Part shown: one piece after another, positions 46,001 through 58,700 of the stretch
Layout: every line of letters starts with the position of its first letter
Position numbering within the stretch: the first letter of the stretch is position 1
From: Onthophagus taurus
Lineage: Eukaryota > Arthropoda > Insecta > Coleoptera > Scarabaeidae
NCBI RefSeq assembly: GCF_036711975.1
Contig: NC_091967.1
Coordinates: 13,516,001-13,580,000, forward strand
Direction: 5' to 3'
Length of the DNA: 64,000 bases
The notes under the pieces: generated by a model
The model's input: only the letters and a program-made list of their open reading frames with translations
The model's database searches: none
What the model was told of the DNA's origin: nothing
Program-made: the position numbers and the translations under genes

Positions 46001-47381
46001 ATATCTGATTTTCAAGTGGAGTATGTATTTTTTCAGCCCAGACATATTTGAGAAGTTAGACCATTATGCCATATGTCATCATAAGGCACACTAGCATTAG
46101 CAGCTATTTCATCATCATCATAATATATGTTCTCCAAAGCCTATTCTAACAAATAGTCATCTCAAACAGCGAATTGCATCTCAAAAATTCAATAAAAAAA
46201 AGGTTGGGTTGGGTCAATTTAAGTTTTCTTCTGCGAATTTTAATGACGCCGTGTCACATATTTGCTATGTCGCATGTCTTGGTCTTCTGTGATGACAGTT
46301 CAAAGAGTTAAACACCTCTTCATGATGGAAAGCTTCACCTTAAGCCACTTGCCTAGATGAATTTGTAGAGAAGGGTTTTCATTTCACAGTTTCCTTGAAG
46401 CGTTTCAAAAAAAACTTCTACTGTAACCTTACGCTAGGTAACTCTTAATGTTTCATAACTAATTGCTTGTCTTATTGGTCAATTTTAAATGCACTCCATA
46501 CTTGACTTGTAGAACAAATTGCTTTGCAACTTGAACTATATTTTTCATCATTATATTTTAATCTTTTTTTGCAAAGTCAGAAGTATTAGTTGGTTTACTA
46601 TAGAACAGTTCCGGTCTGTTTTCCTCGCAGGACTTTTCATAAAATTTTTCCCAGAAACATGGCGGTTTTGAACATTCCTAAATAAAAAGGTATTTTGCAT
46701 TTCCTGAAAATCAAAAACGATTTGCATAAATTTATTTATAAAATATTATAATAAAAAAATATTATTATAAAATATTTAGTACAGTATTTTAATTTAGAAT
46801 CTCATACAATTTTACAGTTATGATTGTAGGCCACCATCCATATCCTCGTTGAAAATCGTTATTTTAGAGAACTGTAATTTTAGTTGAATAATGATTCCAC
46901 ATTTCCTAACTAGATGTCTCTATTAATTAGAGAACTGTCATATCTGTCAGTTAACTTTTCGATGTCGTATTTTCATATAAGTTTATGCTTTCAATTTAAG
47001 CTTTTCTCCACTATTTCTCGCTGCATTGACTTCCTTTCCCCCTATCTTTTCAGTAAATCTGCAGGGGAACGTACAATAGATACAACCCTATTATTTTGAG
47101 GCCCCCCTCCAACGACGACAAACACAGTAGAGTTGTGCGCTATTGTGGTTCTGGGAATTAAAAATACACACGCCGGAGACAATCGGGTTTTACACTAACA
47201 AAACTATCCGCAATATTCCCGTTTTTAACTCGTCGTCTTTTCAAAATACAGTTTTCCTTACGACCTTGTACATTGAAACGTCATTATTTAACCCTCTAAA
47301 GAAGCAATACAATTTGGAAAAAAAAACAATTTTTAATCAAAATAAAGCAAAAATACAATTAAAACTTACCTTTACATTTAA
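43001..47381. other. Intergenic region between nesprin and ZRANB2
   Basis: No gene recognised. ORFs are at most 80 codons and unlike known proteins, including the 79-codon plus-strand ORF at 45310. Less AT-rich patches near 43120-43270 and 44350-44420 could be regulatory or untranslated exons. A minus-strand 5' exon of nesprin within this stretch cannot be excluded. Confidence 0.4.
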
Positions 47382-47444
47382 GTAAGTAATTTGTTTTTAT
47401 TATCATAAAAAATTCGAAAAGTTACCTTTAAAATTTTAGGTAGT

Positions 47445-48032
47445 ATGGCAGAAGCCGAATTAACACCTCCACCACCTCCAACAATTCGTGGAGAAGGTGA
47501 CTGGGTTTGTCCTGATTGTGGAAATGTAAATTTTGCCCGTAGAACCGCTTGTAATCGTTGTAATAAGGCTAGAGCACCTATATCAAATAAAAAGAAAAAA
47601 TTAGGACAAGAAATTGGTAAAGCAGCAGCAGAAAAAAGTCGTGGTTTATTCTCAGCTGATGATTGGCAATGTAACAAATGTGGAAATGTAAATTGGGCAA
47701 GACGACAACAGTGTAACGTTTGTAACGCACCAAAATTTGGTGAAGTTGAAGAAAGAACAGGTTTCGGAGGTGGTTATAATGATAGAGGTGTCGTAGAATA
47801 TAAAGATCGTAAAGAAGACTCGGATGATGAATACGACGAATTTGGAAGAAAAAAAAAACGAAAGGAAAGAAAAAATCGTGAAGAAAATGATAAAAATGAT
47901 GATGACGATGAGGATGAAGAAGATGATGAAGATGGAGATTTATCAAAATATGATCTTACGGATTTTGGGGATGAAGATGAATCAAGAAGGTCAAGGTCAC
48001 GGTCTAGATCACCAAGAGATAGACGAAAGTAA
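47445..48032 (+). CDS. ZRANB2: Zinc finger Ran-binding domain-containing protein 2 (splicing factor)
   Basis: RNA-binding nuclear protein involved in splice-site choice. 195 residues from ATG 47445. Two RanBP2-type zinc fingers: about 18-45 ([21 protein letters not shown]) in which W-C-x2-C-x10-C-x2-C is intact, and about 73-98 ([21 protein letters not shown]), again complete, each with the N-x-AR-R residues that contact GGU in [16 protein letters not shown] between the fingers, [11 protein letters not shown] and YDEFGRKKK afterwards are typical of the family. It ends in an acidic stretch and a short RS tail ([12 protein letters not shown]), shorter than in vertebrates. The coding part is a single exon; a 58-nt intron (47382-47439, GTAAGT...TTTTAG) lies in the 5' UTR. 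The minus-strand ORFs here are shadows of the low-complexity sequence. Confidence 0.95.
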   Translation: MAEAELTPPPPPTIRGEGDWVCPDCGNVNFARRTACNRCNKARAPISNKKKKLGQEIGKAAAEKSRGLFSADDWQCNKCGNVNWARRQQCNVCNAPKFGEVEERTGFGGGYNDRGVVEYKDRKEDSDDEYDEFGRKKKRKERKNREENDKNDDDDEDEEDDEDGDLSKYDLTDFGDEDESRRSRSRSRSPRDRRK

Positions 48033-49229
48033 AAGAATTAATTCTGAAAAAGATTGAGTTTTAAAACATAACAATAAGTTAATACAAAAAACAGTCACAA
48101 GAATTTCCTTTATTTTAATCTTTAAATTTAATTTCATTTTTAAGAGTTATATGTACAATAAGAATAAGAAATTGTTAATAATAATTAATTATTACGCCTT
48201 GTAATGCCCAAAATGTATTAATACAAACAAAAAGAAGATATACGTTTTACAAATTACACAATTTGTATTATACACTTCTTTAGATAATCTCAAATTATTT
48301 TTGAGTAATGACGAACAATTAATTTAGTAAAAAAAATAGCGTTACTTATTAATTACTACCAAATACTGTAATTATAATTATTAAAACAAAAAATGGATAT
48401 TAAAAGTAATTTCAATTTTTGAATGATGTGAAATTTGTTTTATGGAAAGATAATAGATGCAATTAAGAACATATCATGCTGGCGTGCTTTCTAAAATAAA
48501 GCTTAAGAAATATTTTCGTTTAAATTATTATTTTTATTTTTCTACTTTATATTATGACAGATTTGGCATAATGACAGATTTGAATAGGAAGGCAACATAA
48601 TGACGGATTTAAAGAAAAGTGTTAATTATTACAAAATGTTAAAAATTTTAAATTTTATTTCCTTTTCAGCATTAAAATGATATACAATTGATTTATTTCC
48701 TTTTTAAGTTATTGATTATATTAGAAATCACAAAAAATCATTTTCTTAATTAACTGAAATTTAATATCTGAATGTTTCCATTATTACTATAATATTTTTT
48801 ATTTATTTATTTATTCTAATTTATAAGCAAATGTATATGAAAAATATTAAATATGTTGTTAAAATAAATATTTGAATATTATTTTATAAATTCCGCTTTT
48901 AGTTTATAAATTATATCAGCTATTAGTTGACAGATGTCGTTTTGAGGTTATTTATTTGTCCAGTTACGAGCGCCGCCTAACATGGATTTTGTTAATGATT
49001 TTTACAAAAATATATCTCGCCGTTACGTCCTGTTGCAACTGCTCCCCGAAAAATTTTCGACAACGCTAAAACAATAAATTCGTAAGTGGATAGTTGTTGT
49101 ATTTCCTACGTTCGGGTACGCTCGAACTGGACCACCACGTTAACGGTCAGATATCGGCCGCTCATTGTTCACGTTTTTACAGTGTAGTGAAGCACTAGCC
49201 CAAACACGACGGTAGCACTCGGTTCTACA
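48033..49229. other. ZRANB2 3' UTR and Pp2A-29B promoter region
   Basis: AT-rich 3' UTR with a possible polyadenylation signal AATAAA at 48495-48500. Near 48555-48618 three copies of TAATGACRGATTT-type sequence occur. From about 48960 the composition becomes GC-richer toward the Pp2A-29B start, suggesting promoter and leader. Confidence 0.5.
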
Positions 49230-52200
49230 ATGGCAGCCAGCGATTCAGCGGGCGATGATTCTTTATATCCAATCGCTGTACTCATCGACGAACTCAAAAA
49301 CGAGGACGTACAGGTGAGAAATACAACAAAATTGTTGTTAAAATGTCGATAGACTAGCGGGAAGTGGACTCCTGTAAACGTGGTACCGCAATCTCAGGTT
49401 ATGACATCATATGTGTCAAATGCCCGGTATTTAGCCGCTTAGTTTAATTGAAATTCAATTTAAATTAATTAAAACTATTCATTTTACGTCGTTTTAATGG
49501 CATTTTAACGGAATTGGTAAGAATGTATCGATGGGTTATCATAAGATGAGAAAAATCGTTTTGATTCCTTTCACATGATTGATGCTGTCAAATTGTCTCT
49601 AGAATCTTCAATGTCTCCGCTAATAAACTAATTTAATTTTAATAGATACGTGATCATTATTATAAGAATTTATTTATCCCGATCTTTATTAAAGGTTTCA
49701 TTTTAATAATGACATATCAAAACATAAATCAACAAATTAGTTTCATATACAGGTGTTTTCGATTAAATGCTAAGTGTTATATGGTGTTAAGTTTGACATT
49801 GTGCTGTTTAATTTTTATATTCTTATTGAATAACTGCTGGAAATAGTTACTCCAGTTCAATAAATTTGTGGTAATAGTGATCTTAGAGTTTTTATAGTGA
49901 TTTTATCACCTATTCTTTACAACATTGCCATTGGAAATTACTTTATGTATTTATGTAGATTAGACAACGTTATAATTTATTGCAAGCATCACCTAAATGG
50001 ATTACTTCTTATTAATTTCCTTGCAGCATATTTTGGATTTAATTTAAAAGCAAAAGGTTTCTAAATAAATACTAAAAGAATTTAATTTTTGTTTATATTT
50101 GGTAAATACAGTGAGTCAATAAAATTCCCTCTCAACTTTTTAGAGTGCATTTCAATATTTGCTTCCAAAAGTTTTTATTCAACATTTATATTATTATGAA
50201 ATAAAACTAAATTATATACTAAATACAGTCGTCTCAACATGGAATATATCGAAATTTCAATAATTTTTGCATCAATTTTGTCCTAGGAACCCAGCAAATC
50301 TTTATTAGAAATTTTATTTTTATGTATAGGCACATTTTAGTTTATGTGCTAAACCTGCACCAATACATGTATGTAAAGTCAAAAATTATTGACGCTTTCT
50401 TGGTGGTGATGTGGATTCAATTTTAAGCTATATTAGGAGATGCGAATCTAGCAAAAGCTGATGTCCTGGACATTGATGATTTTTGCATGAATAAAGCTAT
50501 CCAGAGTTATCCCAATAGCAGTTATTTTCTTGTCTTTTTAGATTTTTTTATAACAACTATAAGCATTCCATAGATTTGCAATAACTTTGGCCATTGCTTT
50601 GTTAAGGTACTCAAATGCTTTTAATATATTCGTTATCAATCTTTCAGATGGTTCGATATCATAAACTTTATAGTGTATTTCTCTTGTGTTTCAAGGTTTA
50701 ACAGATCTTTGTTGGTCAAAGAGCTGTCATGGGAAGCAAATAGTTCATTTACATCTACTAATTCTAAATCACCAATTATCCTTGGACATAACTTTTCCCA
50801 TGATTTCTGTAGTTTCGTTAATCTCTTTCCAAGCATCGTGTGTTATTTCAATACAATCTAAAATATGGAAATTTCCAAAAAGATAACTCTTTACTCAAGG
50901 ACACGCTGTGGGAATTTTTTTATCCATTTGACTCATATGGATAATTAGGTATCTGCTGTATCTCGACAACGGTAAGGTCTAGAGTTTTTGGACAAAAATC
51001 GTTATGGGCAAAGTGGGCAACAGAAATATCTGATAATTATTTTGAAGTTCATTGAATGTGTATTATTGGTTCGAGCAAAACCGACATTGGATATGGCATA
51101 TAGAGAAGAATCGCGTTGCTAATAACGAATTAGAAGAGGAAGTGTATTTTTCTATATGTCGCGTTCGCCGCATCTAACTTGTTTAGATTTTTATCTATGG
51201 AGTAGACTAAATGCCCTGCTTTTTCTTCTCTTCCTGACACTTAAGCGGTGGCTTTTTCTACCGAAACTAGATTAAATAAATGCATCGATATTAATGGAAG
51301 ATATTGCCAACATTTGTGAGCTATTTATTTCTAGCTAAAATTTGAGTAATTCTAACTGTTTTGGTTTATTTTGTTTTATTGTCATTGTTGATGTTTCGTT
51401 GGTCCATTAGTCTCAAAAATAGTTTTGAACCGGTCCTAGGTTGGATAAAGTGTGAAGGAAACCTCTAAATGATAACATTTTTGTGCTCTGTAATTTGTTT
51501 GCTAATGTAACTTGATTTTAACAGTTTCTTCTATAATTCAAGAATGGATGAGGATATCGTGATGCGGTTTGTTACAAATACGAGAGTTTTCTTTAAGTTT
51601 TCGGTAGCAATATAATTTAGTTTATTGTATGTACTAAATCACTTAAAGATAATTTGTTTACTTTGTAATAAAAGTACCACTTGTTCGGAGTACTCAATCA
51701 AACTTAACACTAATTGATAGATATTTAATAATAAATCTACACAAATATAAAATAATATCCTGTTAGATAACCGATCATAGACACTTTTTCTTATTAATAA
51801 AAACTTCTCTACAAAATTAACATAAATGATTGTTCTAACAATATTGTTTGTTTTTCTAGTTACGTCTTAATTCAATAAAAAAATTATCAACCATAGCATT
51901 GGCATTGGGTGTTGAACGTACACGTACGGAACTGATTCCGTTCCTAACCGAAACAATCTACGACGAAGATGAAGTCTTGTTGGCTCTAGCCGAACAATTG
52001 GGTAATTTTATAACGTTAATCGGCGGGCCCGAGCACGCGTATTGCTTATTGCCTCCGCTTGAAAGCCTGGCAAACGTCGAGGAGACGGTCGTTCGAGATA
52101 AAGCCGTTGAATCGCTACGCGCCGTGGCACAACAACACAACCCTACGGACCTAGAAAATCATTTTGTTCCGTTGTTGAATCGGTTGGCGTCGGGGGATTG

Positions 52201-53868
52201 GTTTACATCGAGAACGTCCGCTTGCGGCCTGTTCGCAGTATGCTATGCACGCGTTTCCGCCCAAGTTAAAGCAGATCTTCGCAATCATTTTCGCGCCCTA
52301 TGTCAGGATGATACGCCAATGGTTAAACGGGCCGCTGCTTCGAAATTAGGCGAATTAGCTCAAGTGGTTGAGCTCGAGTATTTGAAGTCGGATTTAATAC
52401 CTATGTTTGTTAATCTAGCACAAGATGAACAGGTTTGAAAGAAAAGAAGACAATTTGTTTTTAATTAAAAATTATGTTTATTTATTTTTATTAGGATTCT
52501 GTTAGGTTGTTGGCGGTGGAAGCATGTGTGAATATTGCGGCTTTGTTGTCGCAAGAAGATGTTGAACAACTTGTCATGCCCACATTAAGACAATGTACAG
52601 GTAGGTTTTGAATGTATGTGTGTATAATTAAATGTTGACTAATGCCAGAAATATATAAAATTAAGAAATAACGGATGACTCAAAACTAAATAAACTAAAA
52701 GTATTTTTATTTGTCATTACTATGATTCATTCATCCCGTTGCTAATTCTGCCAAAATATACTTGATAATTTTAACATCATTTTAAAATAAGTATAAATAT
52801 TTTTAATGATGTAAATCTGTTTATTTAGGGGATACATCATGGCGAGTACGTTATATGGTAGCAGATAAATTTACGGAGTTACAAAAAGCAGTTGGGCCAG
52901 AAATAACAAGAACCGATCTCGTCCTAGCGTTTCAAAGCCTTTTAAAAGATACGGAAGCGGAAGTTCGCGCAATCGCTGCCAATAAAGTAAAGGAATTTTG
53001 TCAAAATTTAGACAAACCTCATCAAGAAAGTATAATTATGACTTATATACTTCCGTGCGTCAAAGAATTAGTTGCTGATCCGAACCAACACGTTAAATCT
53101 GCTCTAGCATCTGTTATAATGGGTTTAAGTCCTATTTTGGGTAGACACAACACAATTGATCACTTACTTCCGTTGTTCCTTGCACAACTAAAAGACGAAT
53201 GTCCCGAAGTAAGATTAAATATTATTTCAAATCTGGATTGCGTGAACGAGGTGGTTGGTATACAGCAATTATCTCAAAGTTTATTGCCTGCAATTGTTGA
53301 GTTGGCGGAAGATTCGAAATGGAGAGTTCGATCGGCTATTATTGAGTATATGCCATTGTTAGCAGGACAACTTGGTCAGGAATTTTTTGATGAGAAATTG
53401 AACGCGTTGTGCATGAATTGGTTAATGGATCATGTTTTTGCAATTAGAGAAGCTGCAACTCTTAATTTAAGGAAGCTAGTAGATCAATTTGGGGCTGAAT
53501 GGGCCGAAACGACTATTATCCCAAAAGTATTGGCTATGTCCAGAGATCAAAATTATTTATACCGAATGACATGTTTGTTCTGTATTAATGTTTTGGCGGA
53601 AGCTTGCGGAAGCGATATAACAACGCGAGTTTTATTACCGACCGTTCTCAACATGGCTAACGATAAAGTAGCGAATGTTCGTTTTAATGTTGCAAAAACG
53701 TTACAAAAGATTGCACCCCAACTTGATCAGGCTGTGATACAGCCACAAGTGAAACCGGTACTTGACAAATTGAACATCGATTCAGACGTTGATGTAAAAT
53801 ATTCTGCGTCGGAGGCCATAGCTGGGATTGCTGGTAAGTGCCCAAAACCAATTCCGAATAAATTATAA
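49230..53868 (+). CDS. Pp2A-29B: PP2A 65-kDa scaffold subunit A (Pp2A-29B)
   Basis: Structural A subunit that holds the catalytic C and variable B subunits of protein phosphatase 2A. Exons 49230-49313, 51860-52432, 52495-52600 and 52829-53868 give 600 residues, against about 590 usual. The sequence starts [20 protein letters not shown], then HEAT repeats cover nearly the entire length; GERTR-like [61 protein letters not shown] and [19 protein letters not shown] are highly conserved. The last residues (AGIAG, then [10 protein letters not shown]) run past a GTAAGT donor at about 53834, so a shorter C-terminus through a further exon is possible. AATAAA at 53961. The start is fixed by the conserved N-terminus and a GC-rich leader. 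Confidence 0.97.
50640..50870 (-). mobile_element. Jerky/Tigger-like transposase C-terminal remnant
   Basis: On the minus strand, a frame with [17 protein letters not shown] and, in another frame, [15 protein letters not shown] resembles the AW-x-I-x-x-T-I-x-N-W-K-KL-P segment after the DDE domain in pogo/jerky transposases. Truncated, frameshifted. Confidence 0.4.
51050..51330 (+). mobile_element. Remnant of a DDE transposase (Tc1-mariner/IS630-type C-terminus)
   Basis: One plus-strand frame reads [20 protein letters not shown] near 51165-51230, matching the widespread SPDLTPLDFFLWG-L motif around the third catalytic acidic residue, followed by a helical LLF-LTLKRW part and [11 protein letters not shown] like the C-terminal end of such transposases. 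Flanking DNA is frameshifted. No ends found. Confidence 0.5.
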
Positions 53869-53960
53869 ATTTCTTTCGCTTTATTCTTCCATGTTTTTTT
53901 TAACATTTAAGACATCCGTATTTTATTACTGTAATATGACTTTATTATCGCGTATTTTGT

Positions 53961-53966
53961 AATAAA
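53961..53966 (+). terminator. Pp2A-29B: Polyadenylation signal of Pp2A-29B
   Basis: AATAAA 93 nt after the stop codon, followed by a T-rich stretch. Confidence 0.65.
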
Positions 53967-53968
53967 GG

Positions 53969-55704
53969 TTTTTTCCTTAACAATTTGATTAAAAGAAATC
54001 TTTAGCATTTTTTGCACTTTTCGACTTACTCTCTTAAGCATGGTTTATTATTATTTTTTTAAACATATAGTGCCTAGGATGCAACCTTTTGATGGTTTTT
54101 ATTTTTTCCAGCTTTAGGTTGAGCACTCATTTGCATTTCAATTGGGACATCAAGTAAAGATTTGAAAGCAAAGTCTCGAAACCATTATTATTTCGTAAAT
54201 AACCTAAATAGATCGTAAAAAATAAGTAAAAGTACATGTAACTGTTGTGCTGAAAAAAAAAATTAATACTGTGTAAAATAGTGTCTTGCTAGTAAACCTT
54301 AGTATTATTGATCAACGGAAAGTAAAAGACCCGAGCGTGGACGCGGATGTGTGAGAACAGGGAGAAATACAAATTAACACTGCTGAATATGTACATTTAG
54401 ACACTATTTTGTATCGAAATTTTATTTATTTCCACGTAATGGGGGATTTTTTTTGTTTTTCTATACAATTGTTCAAATAACATTAAGGTTATCATTTAAG
54501 ATTTATTAAAGTATAGTTTGGCTATAAGCAGAATGATGTGTTTCTCATCCTTTCATCTCAATCATTTTTTAAGTATTTTACTATGTATAATAAAAAGTTT
54601 ACATTAATATGATTTTTTTTGATACTCTCATATTCCAGTGGTATCCTAATTTTATTCCAAATGAAATCCATATTAAAAAATATTGAAACTATTTATTTAA
54701 AACTTATTAATATATACATTTTTATAATAGGTTACTCTATGATACTTTTTATACAATGTGGGGTAGTCAAAATGTACCTATGTCATAAGTATTAAGAAAA
54801 TTTGAAATTCTTGTACATTTATTTTTGTCATTTAAGAATAGCTTAGGGATTTGCATAAAAATCTGACGTCTTTTTAACTATGAAAATAGTTTAGAAGGAT
54901 AAATAAAAATATCTTGGCAAAAGAAGTTTAGCGTGTTTATGATTTATTGCGAATTTTCCAAAAAAAAAAATCATAATAGGCAGATTTTTTTGCCAAATAT
55001 TTTCTATTTTATCAGGCAACTAAAAAATACGGATTTTCTTATGTTTTTTACCTTTAAAATAGCCGATTTGACTACCTCAATATTTTCAAGTATATATAAA
55101 CTAGTGCAAGATAATGGCATTTTTCACAAATCTTGGTAACAAAGAGAATGGTGTTAGAAAAGTCTGGAAATGCTAAAATATCTCAATAACGATGTAATTT
55201 AAAGTATATTATTACTTGAGATATATTACATACTTGTATCATTTCATTTATACTGTATGAAGATTACATATTTATTAACGTGTATACCGAATTTATTACA
55301 TGTTTTGTATGTTGTAGAAAGCTGAATTTGAGATCAACGATAACCGTGTAAAACTGGTTGCCTAAAGAATTATGGATAAGATTTGTTTTGAACACAACAA
55401 TTTATTTACTGAACGCTACAATATTCAGCGTTTATGTTGTATATGCAGAAACCTTTATAATCATCATCAAAAATACATCACTATTTATTGCTTTGAGAAC
55501 GATTATTTCAGAAATACGTCGTTTTGAGGTATTTGACAGTTTCCAGTCGTTTATAACACCCTATATAAACAAAATAAAATCCTTTAAAAAATGTTTTTAG
55601 AAATTATCCCAAAATATTGTATTCAATCTGAAGCAAAATTCTATTTTTGTAAACAAAGCAAAGTAAAAACTTGAACAATAACAAAAACAATCAAAAAGTT
55701 GTTA
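53969..55704. other. Convergent intergenic region between Pp2A-29B and corin
   Basis: 3' flanks of two genes transcribed towards each other. It contains a probable small MITE at 54762-55080. A possible corin polyadenylation signal (AATAAA on the minus strand) lies at 55484-55489, about 220 nt after the stop. Short ORFs only. Confidence 0.5.
54762..55080. mobile_element. Possible MITE with GGTAGTCAAA ends
   Basis: GGGGTAGTCAAA at 54760-54770 and TTTGACTACCTC at 55067-55078 form inverted repeats; about 30-40 bp inward both sides carry AAGAAAAT-type sequence in matching orientation. About 320 bp, non-coding. A target duplication could not be fixed, so this is tentative. Confidence 0.4.
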
Positions 55705-58700
55705 CTACACGTCCCCGGATTGCATAGTTTCTACAATCCATTCAACATTCGATGTTATTTTATCGTACATTCTTGGCCGGTCCACTCTTGTTCTTAAACA
55801 AGCTATTCTCCAATTTGATACACCAATTAAAGACCACCTTGATCCGTTGGGTTGTAAACATAACAATGGACTTCCTGCAAATTCTTCTTCCTAAAACATT
55901 AATTTTTATACAATTTATACAAAATTAACATTTTTATAATGCTACTCGCCGACCGACCCATCCGAGGAAGAAGAAATGGAAAGTTTCTACGACGCACTCA
56001 CACAAACGATAGAAAGGATAAAGATAGGATGATATAACTCTGATAATGGGTAAAATGAACGCAAAGCTGGGAGAGATGAATATTGGCTTGGAGAACATCA
56101 TGGGAAACTATGGCCTAGGAAATAGAAACCAGAACACAAACAGGCACACAATGCCTTAGGCAACATAACTTGGACGTTACCAGATGGCAGAATGACCATC
56201 ATTTGTTCATCGCAAATATTCAATTGAAGATAGTAAGAAACAGAGGCAAAAAGTACAAAATTGAACCTGGAAAAATTGTCCTTTCATACAATTTCAATCC
56301 TTTCATACATGGAGGTTATAAAGAAACCCTAAGGAACAAAATATAAATAATAACCAAAAGACAAGAAAAATAGAAACAAAATGGGGATAACTAAAAACCA
56401 AGATAAAGGAAGCAAGTAGAAGTATACTGGGAGAGAGGAAAAAACTCAAGAAGGAATGGATAACAGATGATACGTGGAGGCTGATACAGGAAAGAGAAGA
56501 GATAAACCAGAGAATTAATCAAACAGATGGCATAAATGTGAAAAGAGGAGTAAATGGGGGATACCAGAATAGCCCATGGAAGAAGCAGAGGATGTCACAT
56601 TATAGTCAGCATTATATGTCACTATGGGGGTAAGTTTAGTAACCAAATAACAGTCAAGAGGAGTAAAACAAGGATACTCGCCATCACTCCTACTATTCAA
56701 TATTGTACTACATTAGGTTCTGAAAAATGAAGATTTTGCAGAAAACAGCATGAGGTGGGACTTTCTAAACAGTCTAAATGATGAGGAGTATGCTGACGAC
56801 ATATGCCTTTGGTCACATACGCATACAGCTAGCTTACTATATATCTTATAAATCTAGCTTATTCTACGGAAGCGAAAGATGACCGAAAATATAGAAAACA
56901 AGATACAAGTATTCATGACCAAATGTTTTAGAAAGATATTATTTAAGATTTTGTACCAAATGAAGATCTACAAAAGGCGAACCAAGAGCAAATGGAAGTG
57001 CTTTACTGAAAATGAGTTAAATGCAAAATATTAACTCATATAACATATTGTCTTTAACAAAACTATTTATTAATATATTTTTTAATACTAATAGCTTACA
57101 TTGCAATCATCTTGTCCATATGGTGTTTCAGTACAAATACCATTCACACTTGGGATACTCATATTTTCACATTTCGCCATTTTGCTCATTCGTACTTGTA
57201 CTCTTTGCAATTGATCCCGATTTCTCATCCAACCCAACGTATTACAATACATTAAATTTTCTTTTACACCAAAATTCTTTTTTGGTAAACAAACTGGTCT
57301 AACGAAATCGGACATTACTAATGGTTCTTCAAGCTTAATCATTGCCAAAGTGCTTCCTTCAACCGGCGATTTTACCATTCCGACGATTCTTCTTTCTTGT
57401 TGCCACGGCGATGTTCCAGATATGCGTATAATTCCTAATCTTACAGTCCATTCTGCTTTTGGTTGACCTTGAAAACACGATGTTGTGGTTATTACCCAAT
57501 CTGTTGATATTAAGGTTCCATCGCATATATGGACATCTTCTTTAAATAAAGCTGCATGCCATGGCCAATCTCCGTGCAAAGAAACTTTATTTAGACGTGT
57601 ACCCGATTGGGAATGTGCAGCTTGATAACCACATTCTAAAAAATGTATGTAAACTTTTTTAAAAATTATTTTAGATTTTTACCTAGGTCATCGCAAGACA
57701 TTTTTAAGACTTGCTTTGAATTGCATGGTGCTCTTATGAAACTAATTTCAGAAGCTGTAGGATCTTTCATGCTTACGTATGGTACTCCTTGTTCTTTATC
57801 AATTTCAACATTTACTGATGTTAGTTTCCTAAACCAAAATGAATGATAGAGTTGAAAAAAAATATAATTCTTTATTTACCTATATGATAGTGCTCTGCAT
57901 AGAGAACTTGCAACTGTTCTTAGAACTTCAACAGTTTTATTAATAGATAAACTTCGATTTAAGTTTTCCGTACACAATTTTCCAACATCGCCTTTCTCGT
58001 TAAAAACTACGAATCCATTAGAAATATACCTAGGTAGGTGTGGCGTTACGAGGATATTTTTCGTCAGGTTGTTAACATTAGGGGCGAGGCTCACTGTAAT
58101 GATATTTCAAAATTAAATTTCTTGCACCTTTCCATTATATTTTTTTTTCTAATAACGGATCGAAGTTGTACTCATTTACATCGATCATTCTATAACGTGG
58201 GTGTTTTCAAATGCTGAGACTGAAAGGAGTGTATTCATTTGTAGAAAATATTTAAAATCGGCCCTAAGGAGGCGTTAAGAAATCAATGTTTTATTAATGA
58301 GCCACGGAGATTTACCGTTTCTGCATCTTTGGTCGTCATGTGTGGGGTTTAACTCTTTAATTGTGTAATTGCCTTTGAATTAATTGTAAATATGTATGGT
58401 TAAAACTCATGAATAATGAGGTGTGTTCGGGAGTATTGTCTATTAGTGAGTCAAAAAATCTAACTAAATCTTTTCACGTAGCGCTTTATAATCACCACGT
58501 ACAACACGCTCTTTCGTCGCTCCCGTCCGGACAATCAACGTGTCCATCGCATCGTTGCGTTTTGCGAATGCAAACGCGGCCGATGCCACAGTGAAGTTGG
58601 TCACTAGGGCAATAAGAACACGTTCTTTCGTCTGCTAAGTCTTGGCAGTCACCGACGCCGTCGCAATGCCTCGAAGGTAAACCGTGGGTTTTGATGTCCC

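Larger units (their letters stand above)
49314..51859. other. Pp2A-29B intron 1 with transposon remnants
   Basis: A 2.5-kb intron, phase 0. It contains two transposase remnants (about 50640-50870 and 51050-51330). The rest is AT-rich with nothing recognised. Confidence 0.7.

Noticed and set aside
47378..47946. Minus-strand ORFs opposite ZRANB2
   Set aside because: His/Tyr- or Phe-rich strings caused by the acidic and Lys-rich repeats of ZRANB2; no homology.
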